Assembly (NCBI GenBank): GCA_018398765.1
Contig: JAHBMJ010001924.1
Location: 1-24,211 of the forward strand
DNA: 24,211 nucleotides
Source: Chromera velia
Taxonomy: Eukaryota; Sar; Chromeraceae
Direction: 5' to 3'
A program made the position numbers and the translations under genes. Below are positions 9,261 through 19,484 of the stretch, piece by piece. A model generated the notes under the pieces. It saw only the letters and a program-made list of their open reading frames with translations, was not told the origin of the DNA and did not search any database. The stretch's first letter is position 1. Each line of letters begins with the position of its first letter.

Positions 9261-9973
9261 CATGCGCACTCAATCGATCAAGCGCACTTTATTGAACGAT
9301 CGGCTGAACGATTCATTGACTCATTTTAATTCTCATTTTGACTGCTTCAGAAAATGCATTTGCGGATGCTTGCGGGTCAGACAAGAAGATTTGGATTGAT
9401 TGATTCGAAAAGAGAGATCTGAAACCATGCAGGCCAACCTGATCGACCGGGATGAATCTCCAGCCCGAAACATCCAAACATCTGTTTAGGTATAGCTTCC
9501 CGATCAATTAAACAGCTGCAATTTAAAACGTACTACACCTTCTAATGTTTTTGAATCTGTTGATGCCTGACCAGCACTGGCAGCGGAGAGAATAGAGAAT
9601 AGAGAACCGGGAAATCTTGCAGATAGACTCCTAGTCCACTTTCACTTCGGGAGATCCTCCACTTTTCCTTCAGGCCACGTGAAGAAGGGTTCGTGTTTGC
9701 CCGAACTGAATGGACCACGCCCCCCATTTTCCCCACTTCGTTTCATTTCATTCACACTACCCATCGGTCTTGGTGGTTCGATTGATCAATGGAAAGAAGA
9801 TTCATCATATCCGTGTTTTCCTTCTAGTTCTCCACATTCATTCCATTACTGCATGAATGGAGGGAACACTCAGAGACGGCGTTTCCTCCCTCCCAGACCC
9901 CGCAGACGCCCCCTGCTCCCGCGACCGTTGTCCTGCATGGAGATCAAGGCAAAGAGAGCACAGGCATACTCGC

Positions 9974-10025
9974 ATGGATGGATGGATGGATGGATGGATG
10001 GATAGATGGGTGGGTGGGTGGGTGA
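9974..10025 (+). repeat. GGAT/GGGT tetranucleotide microsatellite
   Basis: Seven ATGG units run into GATA and then GGTG units. It is non-coding and lies between the RING-LON gene and the beta-propeller gene. Confidence 0.75.
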
Positions 10026-10524
10026 GTCGGTATGCACTTTGTCATGCATTGACAGATTGACGCCTACGAAGGGCAGTAAAGCGGAGGCAGGAAAAGAAGC
10101 AGTAGAGGCACATTGAAGAGGGAACGCCTTGACATCCTGCCTTTGTGTTGGCAGGCTGATCAAGCTGTAAGCCAGCTGGTCATTGACAAGAAGAGAAAGA
10201 AGACGGAAGAGAGTGTTGTTTATGTTCATTTCTTTTCTTCAATCAATGACCGACCTCCGGAATGGTGGAAAAGACGAAAGACGCAAGAATGTCGTCCCCA
10301 CGTCTCTCGCCCTCTTTTTTTTCTTCTGTCGAGAAGTCGGACACCACAGAGAGAATGCGGTCCGAGTAGAGCTCCGTTGCGATCACCACAGGCTTCACTA
10401 TCTCACCTGCATTGATGTCTCACAGGAGAAGGAAAAGGAAACCAGCTGGATTGGATGAGAAACAGCCGGTGTTCGCAAAAAATCGCGTTTTCTGGATGTA
10501 GAGCAGTGAAGAAAGAAACTAACG

Positions 10525-10553
10525 ACACACACACACGCACACACACACACACG

Positions 10554-10600
<47 letters not shown>

Positions 10601-10875
10601 AAGCACACACACACACACACATACACGTAAGCACACACACACACACACATACACGTAAGCACACACACACACACACATACACGTAAGCACACACACACAC
10701 ACACATACACGTAAGCACACACACACACACACACACACGTAAGCACACACACACACACACATACACGTAAGCACACACACACACACACATACACGTAAGC
10801 ACACACACACGCAAGCACACACACACGCAAGCACACACACACACACGCACGCACGCACGCACGGACACGCACACA
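10525..10875 (+). repeat. CA microsatellite containing a 28 bp minisatellite
   Basis: 350 bp of almost pure CA dinucleotide interrupted by a regular unit. The motif atacacgtaagc recurs at 10593, 10621, 10649, 10677, 10705, 10733 (variant acacacgtaagc), 10761 and 10789, exactly 28 bp apart. It then gives way to about 16 bp cgcaagc units and a CGCA run. It begins about 40 bp past the stop of the minus-strand gene at 10917, so it would be UG-rich in that gene's 3' UTR if transcribed. Confidence 0.9.
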
Positions 10876-10916
10876 AAGGGCACACAGAAAGGAGTGGGGG
10901 CGGAAGGCTCAGACCT

Positions 10917-12392
10917 CTAGACCCCATGCAACCATCCAAACCGACCTCCTCCCTCTACAGAAAAGGTTTTTCCAGCCGGGAGTAGGAGGACTCTGTGGAG
11001 CCAGGAGCCCTGTGTGGGTGCACTGAATCTGGTCACCTCTCCGAACTTCCCGCTGTCGAGGTTCAGTCCCCTCACCCTCACGAGGGCATCCCCCTGGTCG
11101 GGGGCTCTGTACTCTCTTTGCAGCTCTGTGGAACCATTGCGGAACCCCGTGAAGTCGTTCGAGGAGCCCAAAAGCCAGACAGTGAAGGTGCCGGCGGCCT
11201 CGTCTTCCTCTGCTTGCAGATGGAGAAAAGCATCATGACTCGACGTGACGTTCACAAACTTCACATGCTTCTCTGCTGTGTCTCCATCCATCTCCACAAT
11301 CTCAAAGGGTTGTGCAGAATTGCCACCTTCTGTCTGCAAGAAGATCTTTTCAGATTCTTCTGGAGGCTGCACAATCGCGATTGCCCCCATTTTATTGTAC
11401 AGAGGGACCAGGCATCTCCCATCTCGCAAGGCCTTCAGACCGCCCGGATGCGCATTATCTCTCTCGCCCCTTGACCTCGAAGAAACCCAAGCAGCAAAAC
11501 CAGTGTCAAGAGGGATCATGTTGAACACAGGAGACGGTGCTGTGGGATTCTTGACCACTCCGACCGTGCTAGTAGTGATGGAATTAAACCATATGTAGTG
11601 TTTGTCTTTCGACTGATCGATGTAGAACGTCAACGGGCCAGGAGCTCCCAGCCTGTCTGTCCTTTGGGGAATTTGGAAGACCAGCCAGCTGGATGGGTCG
11701 AGAGGATCGTACAAGGCCGGATTCCGCAGTCTTGCGATGGCACCTGCGTTCTTCAAAGTGATCCACAGGTTACCCTCGGAGTCCTCTGTGAGGGTGTGGG
11801 GGTGGGCGCCCGTGGGGCAACCAGCGCCCCTCTCTGCTGTGAAATCCGTACAGGTCCAGTTGCCAAGCGCCAGGGGCACTGGGATGATCGATGAGATGAC
11901 AGGGCTGTCTGCTTTCCAGTTCCACACACCGATCGCACCAGTGTTGTTCCAGAACTCCAAAGTTGCATAGGCAAGACCGTCAGTTTTCGGCTTTTCAGGG
12001 AAGTGGAGCTGGTGCAGTCCTCCAGAAGTGTTGAGAGAAAGAGGAAAGGACCTAAAGTCTGCTGTGGTCGTATTGAGAAGACCTCTGGCGAGGGCGAGGT
12101 TGTTCACTTTCATCAAAACATCGCTGTTCTGTTGCGTTACCCACAAATTGCCGTCGGGGTCTGTTTTGGGCTCGTGAGTTGAGGAGGAGTGAGGAAAGAA
12201 GGACTTGAGAGCGTCATTGAGCTCAATTTCAAATACAAGGTCGGACTGGTTATCCCTGTCGTGCCACCTGAAGCAGGGAATAATGTTCGAGTGGAAGAGA
12301 CAGTCGTCGTCTGGACTCCCACTTGCTGCAACTGCTGCAAGCAACACCAAATGCAGCAAGAGCTTTTTGAAAAGTGAAGCTGACTTCGACAT
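10917..12392 (-). CDS. Secreted Vgb-like (virginiamycin B lyase-type) beta-propeller protein
   Basis: A 491-residue protein with an N-terminal signal peptide: basic MSKSASLFKK, hydrophobic LLLHLVLLAAVAAS, then a short polar region. At least two propeller-blade motifs of the streptogramin-lyase/NHL kind are visible: HEPKTDPDGNLWVTQQNSDV and PHTLTEDSEGNLWITLKN. The first is shared with Vgb-like proteins, and further blades are likely. Seven N-x-S/T sequons (for example NTT, NWT, NVT, NGS) fit passage through the secretory pathway. Enzymatic activity is unknown; the fold match does not prove lyase function, and a binding or sugar-related role is equally possible. The start is ATG 12392-12390, which places the signal peptide at the N-terminus. 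The gene is a single exon ending in TAG. It is transcribed divergently from the acyl-CoA dehydrogenase gene, 526 bp apart. Confidence 0.78.
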   Translation of the reverse strand: MSKSASLFKKLLLHLVLLAAVAASGSPDDDCLFHSNIIPCFRWHDRDNQSDLVFEIELNDALKSFFPHSSSTHEPKTDPDGNLWVTQQNSDVLMKVNNLALARGLLNTTTADFRSFPLSLNTSGGLHQLHFPEKPKTDGLAYATLEFWNNTGAIGVWNWKADSPVISSIIPVPLALGNWTCTDFTAERGAGCPTGAHPHTLTEDSEGNLWITLKNAGAIARLRNPALYDPLDPSSWLVFQIPQRTDRLGAPGPLTFYIDQSKDKHYIWFNSITTSTVGVVKNPTAPSPVFNMIPLDTGFAAWVSSRSRGERDNAHPGGLKALRDGRCLVPLYNKMGAIAIVQPPEESEKIFLQTEGGNSAQPFEIVEMDGDTAEKHVKFVNVTSSHDAFLHLQAEEDEAAGTFTVWLLGSSNDFTGFRNGSTELQREYRAPDQGDALVRVRGLNLDSGKFGEVTRFSAPTQGSWLHRVLLLPAGKTFSVEGGGRFGWLHGV

Positions 12393-12918
12393 CTGGACCC
12401 TCTTTTGCAAGCGTTTGTAAACGTGGCTTCTCTTTTTTGTGGTCTGAATCCTTGTCGTGTGTGAAAGGCTTCGGCGTTACTAGCTGGGCACGTGCACGTA
12501 CGTTGCGATTAAGTGTTGCTGCACTGTTGCACACCTGTTGCACGCAAAACTGTTGCGTTTGTGTTGTTTGCATGGGAAGGACTTCGTGTGCAACACAAGT
12601 CTTTCGCAATGGCCCCGGAAAGTGCATGTAGTGAAGTGAATTCGAAGCACTTCAAAACAATTTCGCTTTGCCGGATCACTGCATGCGCGGAGCGTTTTGG
12701 TTGACCGAGCTAGAAATTTAAGGGCCGCGATATGACATGATTCAACGTCATTGCAGGGAGGGTACCTCTTGACCCAATTTGATCGTTGTGTTTGAAGTCG
12801 TGAAAGTGCCTCATTAGAATGGCCAAAACCCATTTCGTGACTAGCTCATAGTGGTTCTCTGTGTGTGGCTGTAGAGCGCAACCGAGTCTGTTGCTTGCCC
12901 CGATCCGACTATCCGATT
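12393..12918. promoter_or_regulatory. Shared divergent promoter region
   Basis: 526 bp separates two head-to-head start codons, so it must contain both 5' UTRs and both promoters. It holds a cluster of TGTTG(C/T) motifs on the plus strand at 12514, 12525, 12536, 12551 and 12562 (spacings 11, 11, 15, 11), followed by the inverted form GCAACA near 12590. The regular spacing suggests a repeated transcription-factor site. I see no obvious TATA box. The function is inferred from layout. Confidence 0.5.
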
Positions 12919-13809
12919 ATGCAACAGTACGCGCAACTGTCCCGCCGCTTGGCTGGCCGGTGGTTCCGTGGGAGCGTCACCTTTCCCTCGGCCTTCCACC
13001 GTTTTCAATCATCAAAAGCATTCTCTAGCACGGCCGCACGAAGTGCCGTCACTGCTTTCACTGAGGGTGAGCTTTCTCTCACAAAGAAACTTCTGCCGAT
13101 CGCTTTGCCGTCTCCTTTTCATTTTCTCTTTTGCGGCTTCTTTTCCTTTGAAATGCAGAGCAAGAAGCCCTCAGAGAGATGACCCGCAAGTTTGCAAACG
13201 AGGTGAGCCTCTTGGGGATGCCAGGGAGGCTCCCGCATGAAACTGATCGCAGTCTTATGAACCGAGTCTGTATGCACGCTGGAGTCAATAGACCGGGTCT
13301 TTTGACTCCGTCACCACTTTAGCACACCGTCCACACAACCTGGTTGTGTCGCCTCTCCCCTTTGTACAGCTGTAGCTTGTGGCGTGGACTCGATGCATGA
13401 TCCCTTGACGAATGGTCACCCCCGTCTCTTTCCGTCTGCGTAGGCGGTCATTTTATGCTACGTGCTCCGCTCCTGAGCGCGTGTGCTCTGCATAACAATA
13501 AGATCTGACTGCTTTCTTTATGCGTGCAGACAATCGCTCCGTTGACAGCCCAGATGGACGTAGAGGGCCGAATGGACCCCTCAGTGGTCGAGTCTCTCTT
13601 CCAACAGGGGTTCATGGGGGTCGAGATAGAGGAGAAATTCGGGGGGGCAGGGGGGAGCTTCACTGACGCATGCCTCGTCGTGGAGGAGATCGCACGGGTG
13701 GACCCGGCAGTGGCAGTCATGGTGGACATCCATGTTGGTTGACGCTTCTACTATTTTCTCCTTTCCCGGGAGGTTACAAGGGACCCTGTGCTTTTCTTTT
13801 CTGATTGCT

Positions 13810-13872
<63 letters not shown>

Positions 13873-13892
13873 GTATGTGTGTGTGTGTGTGT

Positions 13893-13931
<39 letters not shown>

Positions 13932-14320
13932 AACGTGCGTAGGAATATACGTCTTTGCATGCACATGCATCCATGTATTTTTGCTGTTGCATGTGCATGC
14001 AGAACACGCTGATCAACAGATGCCTCAGTTTCTACGGCAGTGAGGCTCAGAGGGAAAAGTACCTTCCGAAGGTTGCCACAGAGATTGTGGGGTCCTTTTG
14101 CCTCTCTGAGAGCGGGTCTGGATCCGACGCTTTTGCCCTCAAGTGCAGAGCAGAGAAGGTGGACGGAGGATGGAAACTCAATGGTTGGTGCGTTAAATTG
14201 TGGTCTGTCGAGCAAGGGACAAACAAACGTTTTGACAGACTCGCAGATAGGGGGGACGCACATGGGACTCAGCTGATCAGCACACCAGCTGGACAGATAG
14301 TAAGATAGATAGATGGATGG

Positions 14321-14374
<54 letters not shown>

Positions 14375-15062
14375 CGAGTCAAGAATACAGAAAGTCAAAC
14401 AGTGATTACCTCTACAATGGTCAACTCGCTTTATGTTATCAGAAAGAAAAGTGTACGGAAACAGAAGAAGCTGGAGCATTGCTGTAGACGTTTGATCGAA
14501 TCGAGTGATCTGCCTGCCTGGCTTTCTGCTTGGATCCACCTCTTCGTCGTCTGCCCTCTGGAGGGACGGAGACTTGCTGTTCTGTTCTCTCTTCTAACGA
14601 TTCCTCTGTATCAGTCTGACCCAACTTCCTTCCTGTCCGCATGGTCGTCTGCGTTCTCTTTCTGTTTGCCTGTCTCAGGAGCAAAGCAGTGGATTTCAAA
14701 TTCAAAGGAAGCTGGAGTCTTTCTCGTGTTTGCAACTGTGGACCCTGAAAAGGTTTGTGTGTCTTGCTTCCCTTCCTTCAGATGTGCTTTGTGTTTTTTT
14801 TCAATTTGCTCGTCCTTTTTTTTTCGCATTTCTTGGAGTTTTGACGACATGCAGTCCCTTTTTCTCCGCTTACTTCTCGCATGACGCGGCACGAGTGACC
14901 GACTGCCTGAATGAGAAGTCATGGCTGATTGAGAAGTGGTGCAACATGACCGTTGCAGAGACACAAGGGAATCACATGCTTCATTGTCGACGCTGGTGCT
15001 CCTGGGCTTGAAATCGGTCAGCGCTTGGGCACCTCTCTCGATTTGTGCGTGCGAGGGTGCTC

Positions 15063-15096
<34 letters not shown>

Positions 15097-17858
15097 GGAG
15101 TGAGTGAGTGAGTGAGTGTGCATGTGAGCGCCCGCGCGCGAGAGAGAGAGGGAGGGAGAGCGTTGTGGCAGTCTGGCACGGTTTTTTTGGCTTTGTCACG
15201 GTAGTTAGTGCGCTGTATCTCCACACCGTGAAACACGCTTTCATCGGCATTTTTCACTTTGTTCAAACTTTGGTCTGCCTTTCCTCGGTCCGACCCGGGC
15301 GGGGAAAAAACTTCTTGTCGGACTCTCTGACTGCATCCCTGTGTGCAGGCGGCAAGTATGACAAGCTGGGCATCCGTGCCTCGTCTACCTGTGAAGTCAT
15401 CCTCTCCGACTGCTTTGTGAGTCAGTCAGTCAAGCAGATGCGTCGATCGATCGAGAGAGACAGACTAGCGAGGACATGCAGAGGACTTTGTTTTGCAGGG
15501 AAGGGGAAAGGAAGTCCTTTTGTGCAGCACACTTTTCCTTTGCGCGACGGAACACACAGTCACTGTAGGGGTCAGAGTGTTTGTGGGAAGATCCTTTTGT
15601 GTGCGCGCATCTTTTTCCCATATTTGGCAGTCTGTAAGCCTCTTTCTTGATAGAAGAAGGCGGTGAGGTGAGGGACGCTTAAGTCGTCTTTTTCTCTTCT
15701 ATTCTCTTCGCTGCGAAAGGGGCTCGAACAGCTCTCTTCTTTTCCCTCTTTTTTGCTGTTTCTCTATCGTTCAGTTCGTTCGCTCAGTTCCGATTTGTCC
15801 CTTCTGGGATTGGGTTCTCTGATTGTTTACGAACCAATGGTACTGTCTCAAAATGTGTTTGCTTGCTTCTTCTCTCCAACCGCGGCCCTTCCAACCCAAC
15901 ACAACACAGTATTCCATCCGTTCTCCCATCCCTGCGTCATCCATGACCATTCTTCTCCATTCCATTCATGCATTGAAATCGAACAGGTGCCCGATGAGAA
16001 CGTGTTGGGCAAAGTCGGTGAGGGGTACAAAGTGGCGATCGAGTCTCTGAATGAGGGAAGAATTGGTCGGTCGGTCCGTCGGTCAGTCAGTCATGCCTGC
16101 GTTCGAAAGTCAGACGCTCGAACCAGCTGGATATCCTTCTGTAAGAAATTGGCGTCTCTTTGTTTTCTCGTTGTCTTTTGTCTCGCTCCCTCACTCTCAT
16201 TCTTCCCCTCTGCCCTTCTTAGCTCTCTTGCCGACCTGGGTCGCGGCTCTTGAGCTTCGTTTCCCTTAATTTCTTCCTTCTTGTGTTCTGTCTGGCCTGA
16301 GAAGAGAAGGGAGGCCCCTAGCTGCACTTCCCTTCTCTCTCGTGTGTGTGTGTGTGTGTGTGTGTGTCTACGCGTCTCCTCTCTCTCTCTCCGTGGCGAC
16401 TTATCCTCTCTTGGTCCAATGCATGTCCTTCCTCTTCTCTTTCTCTCTCTGTGCACCTCCAGGAATCGCGGCACAAATGGTTGGGCTTGCGAAAGGTCAG
16501 TTTGACTGTTTTCTGACTAACATTTTGCTGTCTCTCTCACCTGCGACTAGCTGTCCCTCCCGAATGTCTTCATTCTGTTGTCCCCTCCTGTTCCATCCAG
16601 CTGCTGATCCTGTCTCGTCCCCGTGTCGTATCTCGGGTGTCAACGCACCTGTGCATGCAACTATGTGCGCTGCGTTGTTGGTCCTGGAAAGAGACGCTCA
16701 ACGTTCTAGCATGCCAACCCATGAGGCCGACCCCAAGCCGTCCGTCCAGCCTTGCCTGTGCAAGCAAGCTCTCGCTCTTTCCTTCCTTCCTTCCTTCCTT
16801 CTTTCATTCATTCATTCATTCATTCATCCCTTCCTTCCTGCAGGGGCCTGGGAGCACGCAGTAAGATACGCTCACGAGAGGGTGCAGTTCGGCCAACCGA
16901 TTTCAGAGTTCCAGGCGGTGCGCTTCCAGTTCGCAGAGGTGCGTGAGGGGGAAATGGACATGCATCCAATCACCACCTTTCTTCGCGGGCTGACCGGCAG
17001 GGAGGTGCAAATCAAGGAGGTATCTGTCGCAAAGTTTAGTTGCCTACGAGGGATGACAAAGAGCAAGCAGCTTGTCGATCGAGACCATCTCATTGATTGT
17101 GGGTGTGGAAATGAGAAAAGAGGCAGCACACGAAGATCTTTGTTGACGATCGCCTTCTGAATGACCAAGATTCTGCGTCACATGACAGAGGTATCGTTGA
17201 AGTAACGTGCCATTAGAAGAGCAAGATAATCGAGTAGACGGAGAGAGTGTTCTCTCGATCTATAGTGCCTTCTCATTCAGTCCTTTCTTGCCTCTCCCTT
17301 CCTTCTTCCCCCCTTGCCACCGGGTTTCAGATGCGGGCTGAAATCGAGGCCGCTCAAGTGCTGGTCTACAACGCAGCTGCCCTGAAGGAATCGGGCAGAC
17401 CGTTCACGATGGAGGCTGCAATTGCGAAGCTTCAAGCAGGAAGGGTGGCGGAGAGAGTGGCCTCGCAGGCAGTGGAGATGCTGGGAGGATACGGATTCGT
17501 GAAGGAATACCCTGTGGAGAAATTCTTCCGGGACTCCAAAATCGGGTCCATCTATGAAGGAACAACGTCAGCTCTTTCTTTCTTTCTTTTTTCTTTCTCC
17601 TTTCCAGCTAGACTAGGTGCAGGGCTGCTCTCTCTCCTAGTCTGTCCCGTTTTTTCTTTTCTTCTTCCGTGGAGCCTTCTCGTATTCGCGCGCGTGCACC
17701 CCGTATGCATGCAATCGTATTCTTGCGTCCCCCATATGCATGCATGCAATCGTAATTCACCCCCTATTATAGCGCGTTCATTCTTCTTGCGTGCACTTCT
17801 TTGCAGGGCAATGCAGCTTGAAACGATTTCCAAGTTGATCCAGAAGGATTTCAGATGA
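12919..17858 (+). CDS. ACADSB: Short/branched-chain acyl-CoA dehydrogenase, mitochondrial, 12 exons
   Basis: FAD enzyme oxidising short or 2-methyl-branched acyl-CoA to the enoyl-CoA and passing electrons to ETF in the mitochondrial matrix. Exons: 12919-13066, 13159-13202, 13530-13733, 14003-14183, 14679-14752, 14959-15016, 15349-15416, 15987-16065, 16463-16495, 16844-16938, 17331-17566, 17807-17858. All introns are GT...AG and the frame is kept throughout, giving 423 residues, close to the ~430 of the family. Residues 1-45 are basic and Ser/Ala-rich, like a mitochondrial presequence. The first ACAD signature [10 protein letters not shown] is at 165-174, NGAKQWISN near 192-200, NEGRIGIAAQ near 281-290. 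The second signature spans [20 protein letters not shown], and the family's catalytic Glu falls at E404 in IYEGTT. Similarity to ACADSB is stronger than to medium- or long-chain types, but substrate range is inferred. A single TGA ends exon 12; no lesion is seen. Confidence 0.93.
13809..13929 (+). repeat. CT then GT microsatellite in intron 3
   Basis: About 13 CT units pass directly into roughly 45 GT units with a few T or A interruptions. It fills nearly half of the 269 nt intron between exons 3 and 4 of the acyl-CoA dehydrogenase gene. Confidence 0.9.
14302..14371 (+). repeat. GATA/GATG then GA microsatellite in intron 4
   Basis: About nine GATA or GATG units are followed by about 16 GA units, inside the 495 nt intron 4 of the acyl-CoA dehydrogenase gene. 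Confidence 0.9.
15062..15160 (+). repeat. GT, GA and GAGT microsatellites in intron 6
   Basis: A GT run, a GA run and GAGT units lie end to end, and after a short GC-alternating stretch (cccgcgcgcg) comes a second GA/GGGA run. All lie in the 332 nt intron 6 of the acyl-CoA dehydrogenase gene. Confidence 0.85.
15417..15432 (+). other. Tandem GTNA splice-donor array, intron 7
   Basis: The exon 7 donor GTGAGT at 15417 is followed by GTCA GTCA GTCA, so GT dinucleotides fall at 15417, 15421, 15425 and 15429. Only the first keeps the acyl-CoA dehydrogenase frame and family alignment; the others would shift the frame. Confidence 0.6.
16066..16093 (+). other. Tandem GTCN splice-donor array, intron 8
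   Basis: The exon 8 donor GTCGGT at 16066 begins a run of GTCN units giving GT at 16066, 16070, 16074, 16078, 16082, 16086 and 16090. Use of the first joins in frame to exon 9 (GRIGIAAQ). Each alternative adds 4 nt. Confidence 0.6.
16342..16367 (+). repeat. GT microsatellite in intron 8
   Basis: About 13 GT units lie within pyrimidine-rich intron 8 of the acyl-CoA dehydrogenase gene, about 95 nt before the exon 9 acceptor. Confidence 0.8.
16780..16843 (+). repeat. TTCC/ATTC tetranucleotide tract forming the exon 10 acceptor
   Basis: TTCC units, then ATTC units, then TTCC again run right up to the CTGCAG acceptor at 16843. The microsatellite itself supplies the polypyrimidine tract of intron 9 in the acyl-CoA dehydrogenase gene. 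Confidence 0.8.
17638..17710 (+). repeat. Dispersed repeat copy in intron 11
   Basis: A roughly 70 bp stretch starting tagtctgtcccgtttt and containing cttcttccgt.gagcc and cgtattcg matches 19415-19484 with small gaps. It lies in the last intron of the acyl-CoA dehydrogenase gene, followed by tgcatgca-rich sequence in both copies. Confidence 0.65.
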
Positions 17859-18869
17859 AAATCTGATATGCAAATTCAAATAATTAAGTTTCCATGATGA
17901 GGTAGGTCCTTAGAAAGAGTAAATTCAAACCATTGCACGGTCAGACTTCGACTTCAATCTTATTTTGTAGGTAAAATATACTCATTCTAACTCTAAAGTG
18001 AATCACCGAATGACAGAAATGGATTCAAAAGATTTTCTCAAAGTTGATTTAATTTGATCATGCAATTTAATACATTTTGTAAATTAAGACTGAAATGTGC
18101 ATTAGTACGATCGACGTGTTTGCGCCCCGCCCTCCTGCCCGCGTGTACGTTTTTCTAATATAATGTGATTGAAGTGGGCGCGCGGGTCGTTGCATAACTT
18201 TTAATTAGCCGCATAAATCAATAATTGTATTTTTGTTGTATAAAAGTGTATAGCCAGACTGATAGGAACAGAGTGATACGGCCGGCCGGGCATGATGCTG
18301 GTATTGTTCGGTATGTGCGCCTTCGCAATATTGGTATGGCCGGTGAGCATGTCGCACGACGAGTGCATATATACTCTTTCTTACATCCCCAGGGCCCAGC
18401 CGGATATTGAGAAACTTGAATTGGCATGCGATAATTAATTCCGATCGATCGATCTGCTTGTAGCAAACGCGTGTTGATCAGAAACCCTGGTATAACTCTA
18501 GGAAGAGCCCTCCGTTAGCCTCTGGGCCTTCACAAACAGTAAGTGTACGACAAAACCTATTCTTGCTAATTTCTTGGCTGTTAGAAGAGGTTCAATTAAA
18601 ATTACTATATGTATTAAAACACTTAAAAATTAGTCTTATTCTATAGGTTTTACTCTAGGCTTTACTCGTAATTCGAACTTTTCTTTAATATACACTACGG
18701 CAGACTAGCTTAAGATATTAAATAACAGTCAAACAGACTTTAGCTTTTCCCTTAGTAAGCTTTTTTGTATTGAATCAAGCATACAGCTATTTTTAATACC
18801 CCATAGCAGGCTGTCTTTCTTGGTCTGTCCCTTAGGGCCTGGCACCCCGGCCTGCACTATAAAATTCTT

Positions 18870-18902
18870 AAAAAAAAAAAAATGAAATCTTTTTTTTTTT
18901 TT
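18870..18902. repeat. Facing poly-A and poly-T runs
   Basis: A run of about 13 A and a run of about 13 T face each other across seven bases. They could pair as a hairpin or mark the abutting tails of two decayed retroposed sequences. There is no evidence to choose. Confidence 0.5.
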
Positions 18903-19414
18903 GGATCATAATCTAGATCATGATGCTCTAGATTCAGAATAAAAAGATTTAAATATGCATCTAAACGTACACAGTTCCTATACCTTTGGTTTTTGAGTCC
19001 CTCTTTAGGTCCTTCTCTTCCTTTTACCCTTTTTACCAGCCTTTCCAGTCTTTGGTAGAAGCTCCCCAACAACTTGGACCCTTGCCTACCAGTGCCGTTT
19101 ACCAATATCTAAAGCTGCATCGTTTTTAAGTTCCGCCCTTTCATGCATACACGCCGAAAGAAATGAGAAATGTGGTATATGATGGTATATGAGAAGGTTT
19201 TCTTAGTTTACTATTTTAAATTTTCTTATAAATTACTCAGCTATAAATTACTGTAATTTAAATCACTTTAACTTACTTTTCTAAATTACAGAAAGTATAC
19301 GATAAGTTTAGAAATATATGTGTTTGATTATGTTTGTTTATAAATTTCTAAAATTCAAAAAAAAAAAAAACTTAAAAAGTTTTTTTTTGTTTTAGAATTT
19401 TATAGTACAGCCCG

Positions 19415-19484
19415 TAGTCTGTCCCGTTTGTTCATTTTTTCTTCCGTAGAGCCTCTTCGTATTCGTGTGCATGCACACTGTATA
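19415..19484 (+). repeat. Second copy of the intron 11 dispersed repeat
   Basis: Starts tagtctgtcccgttt, with cttccgtagagcc and cgtattcg, in the same orientation as 17638-17710. Several differences are C-to-T or G-to-A (gcgcgcgtgc against gtgtgcatgc). It lies in AT-rich spacer. Confidence 0.65.

Larger units (their letters stand above)
8640..10524. other. Intergenic spacer, AT-rich then mixed
   Basis: The 3' UTR of the RING-LON gene comes first, with AATAAA at 8821-8826 and 8832-8837. 8810-9220 is strongly AT-rich. A GC-rich hairpin sits at 9228-9260. A GGAT/GGGT tetranucleotide repeat occupies 9974-10025. Short open frames between 9540 and 10460 have no domain and I do not support them as genes. 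Confidence 0.5.

Noticed and set aside
9679-10458. Overlapping short open frames on both strands
   Set aside because: There is no conserved motif, simple repeats contribute, and no frame is clearly preferred.
10398-10939. Cys/Val-rich open frames over the CA repeat
   Set aside because: They are translations of a CA/TG microsatellite, not protein-coding sequence.
18857-19105. Minus-strand 82-codon open frame ending in Lys and Phe runs
   Set aside because: It is driven partly by poly-A and poly-T runs, has no domain, and sits in AT-rich spacer.
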